In this document: positions 1 through 12,719 of the stretch, piece by piece | How positions within the stretch are numbered: position 1 is the stretch's first letter | Layout of the letters: each line of letters opens with the position of its first letter | Assembly (NCBI GenBank): GCA_033557835.1 | Contig: JAWQRO010000272.1 | Coordinates: forward strand, 1 to 45,239 | Origin: Helochares maculicollis | Taxonomy: Eukaryota > Arthropoda > Insecta > Coleoptera > Hydrophilidae | Length of the DNA stretch: 45,239 nucleotides | Direction of reading: 5' to 3' | Translations under genes and position numbers: made by a program | Notes under the pieces: generated by a model | Seen by the model: the letters and a program-made list of their open reading frames with translations, nothing else | Told to the model about the DNA's origin: nothing | The model's database searches: none

Positions 1-2190
1 TGTATACACTATATTAAAGACGAAACAGAAATAACATCCTTTCTAAGTCTGTGAACGAGAATGAGCAAAACCTTTCCATGGTATATTTAAAATTTACTAA
101 AAAATATATATTGCGCTAGGAAATCTTATATAACATTACATCACGTTTTAAAGCATTATTTTTATAATTTTTCGCAGCATGATTTATGCAAGAAAGTTCA
201 AGGAGTGCGCCAAAACAGCTACTTACCTACCTTTATATTCGCTGAAGTAGGTGAGCACAATACTTACTTATATATGTGTACCACTTTTATTTACTTTACC
301 TAGTTTGACTTATTAGACACAGAGACAAAACACGAATTACACAATCAGACAACAATTGATAGCCAAGCAGTTTTGTCAACAATTCGATTGGGTTTTATAA
401 CATCCTGTTCCTGTGTTCTCCGGTTAAAACAGTTGACCTAACATTTGAAAAGAGGTTACGTTATCGGCCATAAATAATTAAAGTTAATTGACAATTACCT
501 TTAAATCGGTAAAGTGATTTAAGTATATTTGGAGCAATGTCTAGTCGACTTTCTCATATAATTTCAAGTGTTTCATACCCATGATAAACTTTAAGTACAC
601 ATGAAAAATGTTAAATTCTGCTATTTGGAAAATGACATAACGACCGCGCGTCTTGTAGATCTATTGATTAAAATTTTGGAGGGTACAGTGAAAGATATAA
701 TCTGCATTTGCATAAAAATTGATTTCATACCGCGTATGTTTAGTATGCACATGACAACATATTTTCATAAGTTTATCTTTTTTGAATACTTAATACTTTC
801 CATACTTAAAAACCTGTGTTAATAAAGTAATACTTTATATTCCATGCTCGTGGTAATTTTAATTAACAACCTTGTAATAATACGCGACTAAAGTATGATG
901 TGGGTGTTGGATCGCGAATACAATCAATTTTTTATTTATATATTTCAAAATAATGTCTACCATATTCAATACATCTCTCCATCCCCTGAAACCAATCTAT
1001 AAATTAGATCTACTAAGTTTCACGAGTGAGTAACTACACTCTTCATCTCAAGCCGTCAGTAAGCCTCCAACTCTGTATCCATTTCAGTTTTACATGCGTA
1101 AATACCAATTTGATAGGGAGTATGGTTTGTATTGTAAGGAGGCTGATGTCTGTTTTTAATTCGAATGGAAAGATTTATAATTACATTCAGGAGATTAATA
1201 TTAATGGATTGACGCCTAAAGGGTTGGCTTAAAGCTCGAGCATATGCAAAAATAGTAGAGTTGATTGTATTTTTAAAAATGAACGAAATCCACGTCTAGC
1301 ATATGCTTCAGCTATGAACGAAGAATTAAAAGGGATGAAGACGAAAACACATTTTTAATTTCAGTTCGAATTGATAAGAGGGCATTCTTGATTTTCTCAT
1401 TTCTTAAATGATGGGATGGCTATAAACTGATCAGCAAGTTTTTCAAACAAAACCTCCTATGTTAAGAACATGTGAGTTTTTTGTGTCTCCATCTCGACAA
1501 CTTCTGAAGGAACCAAATTTCTGCCTACTAGGAAGAAAACTAAAATATTGAAAATGTTAACACATCTGGGTCTGATTATTTAATACTTTAAACTCAGTTT
1601 ATTGACAAGGATAATATTCTGGTATTTTACGACTTGCTTAATTAGCAAACTAAAATTTCTTGTCTCTCAAAAGACATAAATGTCTTCGTTCTCGAAAGCA
1701 AACATTCAATTTCACTAAATCACAGATTGCTTCCATGAGTAATCTTAAAAATCGTACTCACAGATATTAACGTGAGTTTAATAATTGTAGCATCGTCGTA
1801 AAAATATTGTGAAAATCACGATGTATAAAATATGACAATGTTGATTTGGTGGATACTTTTCAATCCTAAATCCAGAGAATTTTTACTGAGTATAGTTTTA
1901 GTATTATATCTATGCTCTTTTAACTTCAAATTGAGAATAATCAACTTCAAATAGGAAGTAGATCATTTCAAATTAGGAATAACAACATATTCGAACTGAA
2001 AAAAATAATATTAATGGCAGAATTATCCTACACATTATCTACAAATATTGGTCTCTTCTTACGATACTTTTTAATACAAGGCAAACTAGAAAATATACAT
2101 CAGTAATCTACTAAGTAAAGTATAAATGATAAAAATGTAAAATATTTTTTACAAATATATTATAAAAACCTAAATTATATTCGGAAACTT
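1..2190. other. No gene recognised (left edge)
   Basis: AT-rich sequence with only short open frames (for example 601-822 and 1026-1232). None has a recognisable domain, signal peptide or splice-consistent neighbour. I see no terminal inverted repeats or transposase-like protein here. Confidence 0.6.
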
Positions 2191-2199
2191 TTCCGTCTT

Positions 2200-3760
2200 C
2201 TTCTTTGCTTCTTATACTTGGATCTAGTCTTTTTTAGAACAGACTCTCTAGTCTAGCCGCCAACCTTTGGCTTGAAATATGACGAGGTTAAACATCTCGC
2301 CTGGAGATTTCCATACTATATTCTCAAGAACTATTGAATTTGAAAGTTGTCTGTTATGAAAGTGAACTCTTACAAACTAAAAATTTTAGTTTTCACTATC
2401 TTTTTTAAATTAAATAATATTAGATCTGTTGAACTAGGGGGAACTCTTGGTAACGTGGAAATAGATATGGTCCAGATCTTCAAATGCTGCGCAGGGGCAT
2501 AAAGGAGAATCTAAGATACTTTTCCTATAACGATTTGCATATGTATTGTCATGAATTGATCTAAGTCGATTGATGACGAGAATAACATCTCTTCCTTGAT
2601 TTGCAAATTGATGAAACTAGGGATTGTCCTTAACAAGTTCGTTATAGTTTCCAAACAGTTTGTCCGTGAGATTAAACGCGTAAGACGAGTGCCTATGCCA
2701 CTCAAGGGCGAATTCTTTCTTAATTATTATAAATAAATTTTGGTATTCCAGTATATTGGCTTTGTTCTACCGGGGTTCTTTACATAATGTACCCCAAAAA
2801 TGCTGCCAACTTGTTTCTTATTTATTTGATTTATCGTACTACTTAATTATTTTTTTATTATTTATTTTTCTGTTTAGATTTATTTATTTCTTTATTTATT
2901 TGCCTATTTATTTATGTTTAACATCAGCCTAATACTGTACTGATTTCCTCTATCAAAGAGCTGAACTGAGCCTGCTTTGATGTATTCCTCGACTCGGTAG
3001 CGTAGCGTTGATGGCGATTGGTCCCCTCAACTCTCATAATAGATTCCTCGAACGGGGGTGTGGGCGGTGGTCTCAGGGACCTCGCTATTACTTCCATCAA
3101 CGGGCTGGGGCTACGTTAACTCATAAACATCAGTAGTGGTGAAACTGAATGCCGTTTCTTTGTCGACATTAACATGATTTATTATAGATAAATTCTTTAA
3201 AACACAAGGCTCCATTTCGTTCTTAGATTGGAGGAATTTCGCACTCAAAGAAAATGATGTTAGCAAGAAAAGATTTCATATGTCCAAGAACATGTCTCAA
3301 GCTTTGAGCATTAATGTTGTCCATCCTGTCCTATACATGTTGAAGATAATGATTGAAAAGATGAGAGTAATATTCAAAGTAGGTTCTAACAATTGATTTG
3401 TATAGATTTATCAGGATCTGGGGATTCTCTCCCTAAGAGTGACGAATATCATTGGCTCTCTTCCATGCCCTAATTATTTGCTCATGAACGAGAGACTTAA
3501 AACTTAATTGACTATCTAGTTTTGCTCCCAAAACTCTAAAAGAAGAAACCAATTTAATTTGATAATCTTGAATACTAATACAAATTTAGAAATTTAATGA
3601 TGTGGTGGACGGAAAGATATGCACTTTGTGTTTGCATGATTTTCAGTTAATGCGTTCATCGCAATGTATTTAATTAATGATTTGCTAGTTTGCTAGACTA
3701 TTTTCTTTATGCCGTATTCAAAGTATGGCGTTGATAAAAATGGGAATGAGGGTTAGATTA
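2200..3760 (-). mobile_element. Jockey-like non-LTR retrotransposon (LINE) remnant
   Basis: Reading the minus strand with stops and frameshifts ignored gives the C-terminal half of a non-LTR reverse-transcriptase polyprotein. Around 3560-3680 there is a segment like the end of the RT palm (NHANTKCISFRPP). At 3240-3550 comes the thumb region, with VLGAKLDSQLSFKS, INLYKSIVRTYFEY and LRHVLGHMKS; Jockey-type proteins have LGV.LD, LYKSLIRSRLDYG and LRIALGAMKS there. At 2430-2640 lies the C-terminal tail with VINRLRSIHDNTYANRYRKS and a Cys motif SPLCPC, like the SPACPCG of Jockey-group ORF2. The YADD box and the endonuclease were not found, so the copy is 5' truncated or decayed beyond recognition. 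The clade is inferred from these motifs. Ends are approximate and no target-site duplication was identified. Confidence 0.75.
2817..2918. repeat. TTTA-rich low-complexity tract
   Basis: About 100 bases made almost entirely of TTTA/TTTAT units with interruptions. It sits inside the span of the LINE remnant, so it is either an expanded A-rich insertion or a later microsatellite. Confidence 0.7.
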
Positions 3761-3769
3761 CTCTTCAAA

Positions 3770-4690
3770 AAATCTTCCAATAAATCACAACCAACAAGCG
3801 GCGCATGCTTGCTCCGTTCTTAAGTTCATATGTTAAATTCAGCACCAGTTAAAAAGAAATTTAATTTGAAACTATCTTACAGCAAACATACTTTGAAATT
3901 TAACAAAGTCTGCATTTTTAGAATACACATAAACTTATTTGAAGTTTCTATATTACCTATGTACAATCCAAACATAGATCTTACTGCCAAACAGTTCGGT
4001 CTTGCGGTCCATGGGGATGGTACTCCTGATACACCTTGATTTACTACATGATGCAAAACTTCAGACGCATTAATGCGCTTTTAGATTTGTGTATTATTAA
4101 ACTCATATTTTTGAAGTAGTCGATATAATTTAACAGTAGTTTTCTTTAAATGAAAGTGAAAAATTAATGGTGATTGCGAATGCTTTTTATGTTTTACATT
4201 ACCTTCAGCGAGTTAATTCTAGTGTAAGAATTCAGAAATTTTTATTTTATATATTGCATATATTTTAATAAATTACTTTAACCTGCAATTTCTTGATAAA
4301 GCAGCAACAAGATAAAATACATTAATGACGTTGAAAAATAGAAACACTAAGAAACGGTATAATATAGTATAGTATAGAATTTCCTTGAAGAATTAAAATT
4401 AAACATTCACCTAAAATTGTAGTAAACTAAAGAAGTTGCAGAATGAAATGAGTGCTACAAAAAGCAACTATATTAAAAGTCAATATAAAAAATGAACATT
4501 GAAAGAAAGTTTATTTAAGTGCGTTTAAAACCATTAAAAATTCTTAAAAGTAGGAATAATAAGCAATGTATTTAATTAGCTTAATATAAGTTATATGAAG
4601 AAAAAGGCCTTGAAAAATATGAATGCATGAGAAGGACTACAAGTATCAGGGACGCATAAAAGTGAAAAATTGTACACCATAACTCTTGGG
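3770..4690. other. No gene recognised
   Basis: AT-rich DNA between the LINE remnant and the mariner element. The open frame at 3830-4039 has no recognisable domain and is probably chance. Confidence 0.55.
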
Positions 4691-4695
4691 TAATA

Positions 4696-6005
4696 CGAGG
4701 TGTATTCAAAAAGTATCGCGAATTTTGTGTTTTTTCAAAAATTATTTATTTATTCATGAATATCTATTTTGCCCCCTTCAAAGTAATCCCCATGAGATAT
4801 TATACACTTGTGCCAACGTTTTTTCCAATCTTCGAAGCAATTATTTTCCTTTATCTTGTTCAGCTCCGCCTTCGATGAAATCTTTATCTCGTCAATATTA
4901 GCGTAGCGTTGTCCTTTCATGGGCCTCTTTAGTTTCGGGAACAAGAAAAAGTCACAGGGGACCAGATCTGGGGAATATGGTGGCTGCGACATCATTAGTG
5001 TGTTGTTTTTGGCCAAAAAGTCGCGCACAAGAAACGATGTGTGAGCAGGGGTGTTATCGTGGTGCAAAAGCCAATTTTTGTTCTTCCACAAATCCGGGCG
5101 TTTCTGGCGGATTGCTTCACGCAAATTTCGCATAACTTGCAGGTAATATTTCTTATTGACCGTTCTACCTTGAGGCAAAAACTTACGATGCACCACGCCG
5201 CTGCAATCGAAGAAAACGGTAAGCAAAACTTTCACAGTCGACCGAACTTGGCGCGCTTTTTTCGGTCTTGGTTCGTGCGGCAGCTTCCATTGAGATGATT
5301 GAGCTTTGGTTTCCACGTCTTAACCATACACCCACGATTCGTCACCAGCTATGACCCTCTGGAGCAAATTTGGGTCGTCGCGGACAGAGTCCAACAGCTC
5401 ATTAGCAATTTTCATGCGAAGTTGTTTTTTGTCGAAATTGAGCAATTTTGGTACGAATTTCGCGGCGACCCGTCTCATGCCCAAATCATTGATAAAAATC
5501 GAATGGCACGAGCCAATCGACATCTCTAGGTCCTCAGCAACTTCTCTAACGTTGATTCGACGATTGGCCAATACCATTTTCTTCACATCAATTTTTTCGT
5601 CTGTTGCTGAAGTGCTCGGGCGTCCGGCACGCTCTTCGTAGTTCACATCTTCTCGGCCTTCTGAGAACATTTTGTACCACCGATAAACGTTGCTTCGGTC
5701 CAAGGTAGCTTCTCCGTATGACACAGTCAACATTCGGAATGCATCCGCGCACTTCATTTCGTTTTTCAGACAAAATTTGATACATGTTCTTTGATCCATT
5801 TTTTTGAATAGATAAAAATCGAAGACGAGCCAAAACACGTGCAAGCAAAGCAGCTGTCAACAATTAACTTTCATTCAAAATGGCCGAACTTGTCGGTATA
5901 AGTGAGAGACATGAGTATCAGCATAACGCCATAAAAAAAATCGAAATTCGAATATACGTAACCCGCGAAAATTAAAAATTCGCGATACTTATTGAACTCA
6001 CCTCA
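4696..6005 (-). mobile_element. Mariner transposon, almost complete (1.3 kb)
   Basis: The element is bounded by matching terminal inverted repeats. The left end reads CGAGGTGTATTCAAAAAGTA and the right end, read inward on the minus strand, TGAGGTGAGTTCAATAAGTA; both continue into TCGCGAATTTT. Both ends are flanked by the TA dinucleotide (4694-4695 and 6006-6007) that mariner elements duplicate on insertion. The length of 1310 bp is normal for a full mariner. The single transposase gene runs on the minus strand. Few mismatches between the ends and an almost open transposase suggest a young insertion compared with the other elements here. Confidence 0.93.
4750..5799 (-). pseudogene. Mariner DD34D transposase with one in-frame stop
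   Basis: Cut-and-paste transposase acting on the inverted repeats of its own element. From the ATG at 5799 the frame spans 349 codons plus the final stop, the usual mariner length. The N-terminal part (residues about 1-110) is the paired-like double helix-turn-helix DNA-binding region, including EERAGRPSTSATDEKI. The catalytic part shows all three acidic positions: Asp in GDESWVYG, Asp in HHDNTPAH, and Asp in YSPDLVPCDFFLFPKL, with exactly 34 residues between the second and third (DD34D). It ends with the typical WHKCIISHGDYFEGGKIDIHE-type tail. The only visible lesion is a TAA at 5320-5322 (codon 160), directly after WVYG, where relatives usually have Tyr; the frame continues without a shift on both sides. 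An upstream in-frame ATG exists at 5844, but 5799 gives the family length. Confidence 0.92.
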
Positions 6006-6007
6006 TA

Positions 6008-6535
6008 TTGACAGCTTTAAGAGATTAAAATGTAAAGATAATTTTAAAAGCGATGTAACGTAAATAGTGCCGAGTGTAAAGGCTTGAGAAAGACCATCTA
6101 AGGAAGTTTTTAAGAAAAAGTTGCAGAGACAAATAATTAGCCTAGAAAACTCAAAAAAATGAAGGGAGTAGTTACTGAAAAATGAAGACATTATGATTAC
6201 AAATTGTTAAAAACGAATAAATTTGTGTAACGCATCCTTTAAAATAAATTGCATGTGCAAAAGACTTAATCAGCTTTATAAACATATCAGATTGGAAAAA
6301 GTATATAATTCCAAAACGAAGAAGTTGAATATAGGAAAGTATACAGCTAAAATTAAGAGACAAAAGCTTCAGATAACTGTCTTACAGATTCAGAAAATAA
6401 GCATGTATATTCTTAAAACCGCTGAATAGATTAAAACATTTTGAGAGGATTAATCATGAATTACAATTGAAATTACAATTTATAAAACTATTAAGAATTA
6501 CTAACGTTTATAATTGCTGAAATGAAATAATCCCA
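6008..6535. other. No gene recognised
   Basis: AT-rich spacer between the mariner element and the next LINE remnant. Short open frames on both strands have no recognisable domain. Confidence 0.5.
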
Positions 6536-6539
6536 ACCA

Positions 6540-8190
6540 AAAGTTTAACGAGGCAACGATCAATGACAACTGTGAACTCATAATAGATTTGTACGCAAAT
6601 ACACATTCTGCAACTCTCTAAGACAGATTTCGTAATAATAAACTGAGAAATTACCCCTTACAAAAATTAGATGTAAGGGCCCTAAGATCAGCCAACTTTA
6701 GAACTGACCACAACCTTGTTTTATGTAAAATAATAATAGAACGACCCATCAAAATAAAAAAGCACTTCTAGAGAAGTATAAGATTAAATCATTGTCAGTG
6801 GAAAACACACGCAGATTCTATTAACGCCGTGTACCTAATAAATGCAAAAAATTCAAATAACTGATGAATGTGAAATAGACTGGCGGCAGATAACAACTTG
6901 TATAGCAGAATCTGCATAGGAATTTATAAAGAAATGCAAAACTAACATAAATGCCAACAATCATACGAATCGGTGAATCTGTGAAGAAGTAAAAGCAAAC
7001 GCAAAAAAAGAAAAGCTATTTAGAACAAAAGAACAACATAATAAATATGTGCCAAATAATTTGGTCAACTAAAGAATTAAAACCATTAAGAAGGAATATT
7101 AGAGTAAATTTACGAACGGCAGGGAACATAACCTATACGAAGCACAGAAATGAATATGGAAAATGCTCTTATACAGAAGAAATCTAGTAAAGGACTTCGT
7201 GCAAACAAATGGCAACACTAAAGAAATAATTCATGCGACGGGCTATTATACAACAGAAAAAATGACAATCATTGAGGAAGAACTGGAAGAGAGAAAGAAT
7301 AAACCACCGACACAATATTTATTATTAAACACTTAAAAGATAACTCAGTAAAGTTCAACAACTCCGACTGCTTTGTCGAAATGAAAAAAGATTTGATAGA
7401 GGGCACCTGAGAAATACTGAAAATACTAATAAGAAGAAATCGCCATCCGTTAGGCAAGGGAACGGTTTAAGTCCATTCCTGCTTAATCTTTTAATGGACG
7501 AAATAATACAATATGTTTGTTCAATTGGCTTGATAATATAGAATGGACAACAATAAAGCTAGTATATGTTACGCTGATGGAACAAATATAGCAGAGATGG
7601 AAACTGATTTGGAGAGGCGCATCCATAAATCCATAAATCATCTAGCTATCAACTTAACATCACAAAAGCAATGACATTCGCCAAAGAGCGGTGGTGAATT
7701 AAAAGTCCATTGAACAAGTGGGAAAACTCAAATACCTAGGTATGAACAGGTCTAACGGTCAGCACTTAGTTAAAGATCTTAAAAGTCAAATCAATAAGGC
7801 GGTAACTCTATCAGGATCTTTGAAAGAGATCGTGTGGTAAGAGCAAGTTTAAAAATTTTGGCTTAAGGCCTATTATCACATATGGAATAGACACGTCTAA
7901 GACTAAAACAATGTTAAGAGTTAGTGAGATGAGAGAGACGCAGAGAACTATTCTTGGTAAGACTAAAAGAAACCAAATGAGGAGAGTGGTATGGTCATGT
8001 GAAGAGAATGCAGACTCCCGCGAATAGCGCTAGAGGGTAGACCAGTAGACAGTCTACTTGGAAGATCACGTAAAAGATGAAAGGGCAGCTGGCAGTTTAC
8101 ATCACAAGATATTTCCTCAACAGCTTTGTATTAACTGACTAACAGGTCTGAAACAAATAAAAAAGAAGAGAAGAAATAATTGCCGGCAAA
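6540..8190 (+). mobile_element. Non-LTR retrotransposon remnant (endonuclease/RT)
   Basis: Translation of the plus strand through several frameshifts and stops recovers the order of an endonuclease/reverse-transcriptase protein. At 6676-6735 is the end of the apurinic-type endonuclease, ALRSANFRTDHNLVLCKI, matching the conserved (S/T)DH motif. At 6870-7130 is a basic linker. At 7450-7510 NGLSPFLLNLLMDEIIQ matches the RT block RQGD-LSPLLFNL. At 7560-7590 ICYADGTNIAEME matches the catalytic YADD box with the second Asp changed to Gly. At 7900-8090 is the C-terminal region with ILGKTRKRNQMRRV-like, WYGHVKRMQTP and GRSRKR motifs typical of insect endonuclease-reverse transcriptases. It ends near 8190 in an A-rich AAAGAAGAGAAG tail. 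It is far too broken to be functional. The clade is not resolved. Confidence 0.82.
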
Positions 8191-8479
8191 GATAAAATCT
8201 TAAAGGAAACTGTCGAAAAAATTGAGTGGTCAGTTTTAGTTATAACTTAAACTTTACATAGCCACCAGCAGTCACAGCTTGCATTAAGTTCTTCATTTAA
8301 ATTTATTATAATTTCCCTGAGGAAAATTGCACTTATGTTGGGCTTTAAAAAGTTTTAAACATTTGTAAAAAAACGAAATTAAAACAATTATTGATTTCGA
8401 TAGAAGTACAATGTCTAATAATTTAACAATTTTTAGTTTCTTTTGGAAACGAACAGTACACATAAATAAATGCAGATTG

Positions 8480-9290
8480 TATTCACACTTTTTGCATATT
8501 TTCTAGCGTAGGTTGCAACTTTTTCGCAACTAAAATGTTTTTACCATCAACTGTGGTAAGCTTGTATGATCTTTTGGAAGAGGATCGTGGCAGTGATTTA
8601 ATGAAAGACAACTGTTTGTCATAATTTGACTGTACGACTTACAAAAGGACAATATGTCGCCCTTTGATCCGATATATTAGTATAAGACTTCCCTTTGTTA
8701 TAGTAGATAATCAATGTTGGTTTTGTAATTTCTTTTTCCCTATGCTAGTATGTTCTGGACGACCGATTGGATTTGGTACTTAGTATGAGGACCACCGTTC
8801 TATTTTAGAATAATGATTTAATTCTCATTTTGGTGAACTTCTATTTTTCCAGTGTCAATTTTAAATGTTCAAGTATATCCTATAACAACACAGAGCTTAA
8901 AAATTTTGATTCCATATCACTGGTGCTTATTTGGTATATATTACAAACGGACATATATGCAGATGTTCTCTTCTGGTATGTACGAGTGTTTGAACTTTGT
9001 TTGTAGGATTTCAGTTAATGTCGAAATTTTTTCTAGTGGATTTCCAAATCTAATATCTACACAAACTAAATATCTCCAGAAACAATGTTACGATTAATTA
9101 ATTTAAAAATTTTGTTTGTGTATATATTAGACTTTTGGGGCATGGGTCGTTAGTTTATTTTGCACCACATCCATTTGTTCTACCATATTAAGTTCTTCTT
9201 CGATCTTATCTAATTATTAATTCAGTTCTTCTTCGAGCTCAAACACGTTTAAAAATTTATTCATCAAAACTTGCTTTATTTTAGCCCTTT
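8480..9290 (-). mobile_element. piggyBac-like transposase remnant
   Basis: The minus strand, read across stops and a frameshift, gives consecutive piggyBac transposase (DDE_Tnp_1_7 type) segments. At 9220-9265 there is FLNVFELEEELN. At 8930-9020 there is EILQTKFKHSYIPEENICI, like the SL.D.F...Y.PG.NICIDES segment, but the catalytic Asp is lost. At 8870-8930 YIPNKHQ-YGIKIFKLC matches the very conserved QYIPNK...GIK.FKLC. At 8620-8745 KPTLIIYYNKGKSYTNISDQ and YCPFVSRTVK match the YN..KGGVD.SDQ block with the later catalytic Asp region. A tail at 8490-8580 resembles the family C-terminus. TTAA target sites and inverted repeats were not found, so the ends are only approximate. Confidence 0.82.
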
Positions 9291-9299
9291 TTCATATAA

Positions 9300-11200
9300 T
9301 ATAATGTACAAAAATAAACCGCACAACTAGCAATACTTTTTGGTTAAGTTTGGTGAGTTACATACATGGCCATGGGTAAAGACTCGATCATTAAATACAA
9401 AAATTACTTCTAGGGACCGCGTATCCACTCGTGACTACTTTTTCTTAAATATTTTGGTAAAAGTACTTTAATAAACACCAAACAAACGGCCCAAAATGAA
9501 ACACCACGATTTTTTATGTGTTAAGAAATACATTCTGAAATGAAACCATTAAAAAGAATTCAGAAAATTTTTAGGGCTTTTAATGATAAGGAAACGTAGT
9601 CCTGTGAATTATAAAAATATCTGAAGAATAACAGTAACCTGGATTTTGTAAAAAAAACTTTCCATTTTCCATAGTTTAACGTAAAATTTGTCATGCTACA
9701 AATAAATATAATAAATTTTAGTGTAAAGAATATCTACATAGAACAATTTTAGAATTGGGTTTTTACCAATACACACTGTATACTATAGTGGTGGTTAATA
9801 CACATGCAAGTTTTAATGGTGTGTCAAAAATTACATCTTGATAACTGCATTTTAATGACTAGATTTCTTGAAATAAATTGAATAGATTATTAGACACTTC
9901 CAGTAGTCTAACATAGTCTAACAAGAGTTGACAATGATTTTGCTATAAAAGACGTATGCCAAACTTCTTCATTCCAGCTCAAAAAATATGAACGCTATTT
10001 TACTTATAAACTTACTCAAGGTACCTCAAAACATGAAGATCGGTCAAAATATTATTTATGTATTATTGTATTCTCTTTTCTGAACTACTTTTTATGCGCA
10101 TGTAAAACTTGAAAATACAGGAAATGAGGATATATCAGCCTAATAGTCAATCTGGCTAAATAAATTCGCGGAAAACAGGTAAGAGCGGAAAATATAAAGC
10201 AATTATTCAGAAGAAATGGAGAAACATTTTTTGATCGGAAAAAGCTTATAATGGATTTAATTCCGAGATTATTACAGAAAATGGTGAGAAATTTGCTGAA
10301 CAACAAACCTATCTCTCTATCAATTTCTGAAACTATAAAATATCAGAGTAACTTCTAAAACTTATGTACAGATCAACTACGACTATAATATTTAGCAAAT
10401 GTTCGAGCATTATTAATTATTATTAATTTAAAGCTGTGACTGATGCCCGAATTGCATGCCAAAATTAAGGGGGCGAAGCGTTTTTTCAATTCTGGCTTTA
10501 AATCCAATCAATGATGGCAATCCCGCAGCTAAAAGACAATTAACTGGAAATAATTTGTGCCATGAGTTTGCGAATCTATTTGCAACCCACGCATAAGCAT
10601 TACCAATTTAAGTAACAAGTGACGCAAGACTTGGAGAATTTTTAATACCCACAAACACCTTTAAAAAGCAGATCTTAGTGCAGGGCAAGCAAGCTTTTTA
10701 GAGACTTGCTCCTGTTGGCGTGTAGGTGTTTTATTGTTGAATAAAATGGACTTGAATGTGGTTTGAGACGATACAGGTTGCCTTGTAAATAAAAAAGATT
10801 TTTTTAAATATATGAGATGGCCTAAAAAGGATTCGATATGTTAGGTTTTTGTATATCAAATTACCTCTACAACATGCCGTTCCACAGAAGATGCGTTATC
10901 GAAGGAGATGTTATGATTTTTCAAAGTTAATCACACAGATTCATTGGCGTGATTTCGTTGATAAACAAAGCAAAGCGGAAAACTTTGCGTGGCATCTGTA
11001 GATGATCATCGCAAGATCAAAGTTCGTCTCATGATCTAAACTGAACTGGCTACCAACAAATCGTGTTTGTGAATCGCAAGTTTTACGATCGCAGCAGGTT
11101 GGGCAGAGGTGAGGCAGTTGTTAACAAGAGACAACTGTGAGATCATACTTCCATGTCATTTAGATCGCAGCAACCTCGTGCTTAGGTAATAATTGGAAGG
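9300..11200. other. No gene recognised
   Basis: AT-rich DNA with no open frame showing a recognisable domain. Base composition becomes richer in G+C from about 10,870, leading into the possible promoter region that follows. Confidence 0.5.
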
Positions 11201-11432
11201 AATTGAAGCACGTGTGCGCCTTTGAATCGTTTACACCGTCATTATCCGCGCGACGCGACGCCGAGCAACACCAGTGAGCTAAACAGCGTTGCAATAACCA
11301 AAATCACGACACCCGGAATTCAATTAGCACCAAAGGGATCGTTGTCGCGCCCTACACAAACGCGCAGTGTTTCAGTGATTGACTGGCGAATAGCCTGCGA
11401 GTAACACCCGCTTTCCTTGATTGGTATCTAAG

Positions 11433-11440
11433 TATAAAAA
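11433..11440 (+). promoter_or_regulatory. Possible TATA box of a distal promoter
   Basis: TATAAAAA lies in a locally G+C-richer stretch (about 11,040-12,070). About 30 bases downstream is a pyrimidine-purine stretch (ATCACACC) where initiation could occur. A strong donor site follows at 12066. Together these could mark a non-coding first exon of the plus-strand gene that begins coding at 17218. TATA-like strings are common in DNA of this composition, so this is weak evidence. Confidence 0.25.
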
Positions 11441-12065
11441 CTACAGTGTCGGACTTAAATATCACACCTTAAGAAATTATATTCCGGCCAATGTTTAGAA
11501 ATTTAGGCTTGGTATTGCATTCTGGGTACTAACAGGATTTTAAAACTGCGTTGGTGAACTGGAATCTACATTTTATAGTTGAAAATATTGGAGTAGTGTA
11601 GCCACGTTGGGATTGCCCTGCAAGATAGGAAACTTAGTTACAGGCGAAAAAACGGCTCCCGGCTGTGAAATCGCGCCCCTGAAGTCACCTTGACGTCGAC
11701 AAAATTGGCTTGCAAAATAAAATCAAAGTTGCGCGGCTGTGTTTGGCCCACCAATATCTTTGCAAGAAATCAAGGTAGGCAGAAGAACGTGGAAAGAAAT
11801 AATAATCAAGTCAGTAAACAAGTGCTGCTGCAAGCGAAAAACAGCAGTGCGTTCCACGGATTGCTAGATACAGGTAGACGTAGTGAACTAGATTATTACG
11901 CGTAAATTGTTATTGGTTCATTAGAGAAGAAAACAGCTGAAGAAGTGTTGTGGTTGATTCGCGCCTTGTTTGTTTGTTTTTGAGCGGCCTGAGTTCTTGC
12001 ATTGATTCTCACGACTAGGAAGAACGGATAGACTAACAATTATTTCGCAGAGTTTTACTCATCAG

Positions 12066-12071
12066 GTGAGT
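12066..12071 (+). promoter_or_regulatory. Candidate splice donor of a non-coding first exon
   Basis: CAG|GTGAGT is an essentially ideal 5' splice site. The coding exon at 17138 opens with an acceptor and 80 bases of 5'UTR, so at least one upstream non-coding exon must exist; this donor is the best candidate I see. The sequence just before it (about 11,930-12,065) has no long open frame, as expected for a leader exon. It is inferred from sequence only. Confidence 0.35.
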
Positions 12072-12719
12072 TTTGGGAATTTTCACGTTGAAGCATGTCT
12101 CATGTTAATATTTCCAGCGAATGTGCTGGAATTTCCGCATTATAAATGGAATTACGTAAATTTTTTTACTGCTCGCTTTTTTCTCTGTGTGTAATAATTT
12201 CACAGCTCCTGGCTATGTATAACCAATAATCGTTGCAACTGACATAATCCAAGTACACTTAATAATCATTGGTACTGCCATAAGCGATACGTATGGCATA
12301 ATCTCTAGTTCAGCTAGAACATGTTATATTGTCATTGTATGTTACTGCTGCCATAAGTTGTGGTATTGTCATTAAGCGGTAAGGTGTTATAAGTAACAAT
12401 TCGGCAATAAATTCTTGTCATAAAGTAAAGAAATGGAAAAATATGGGGTAATTTACGATAATTTTAGCGGGTGTTGCTGTTCAAATTCAACGATATGCCT
12501 ACAATCTGCGGTATACTTCGAATAGAAAATAATTTAGTGACGTAAGGATTTGTTTAAAAGTGTAGGCCGATTATGAGACTTGTTTCGTAGGAATCAACCA
12601 TTCTCACCCATTCCGCAGTACCGGTTGCGTTTCCAGTTTCTGTACCAACATAGCATTTTTCTTTGAATTTCAACAGGCCGCTCGATTAGTAAACAAAATA
12701 AGTAAATATAGGCATGACA

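Noticed and set aside
5041..5863. Several open frames on both strands within the mariner (for example 5041-5298, 5299-5529, 5351-5641 plus; 5588-5863 minus)
   Set aside because: They are shadows of the minus-strand transposase and have no domain of their own.
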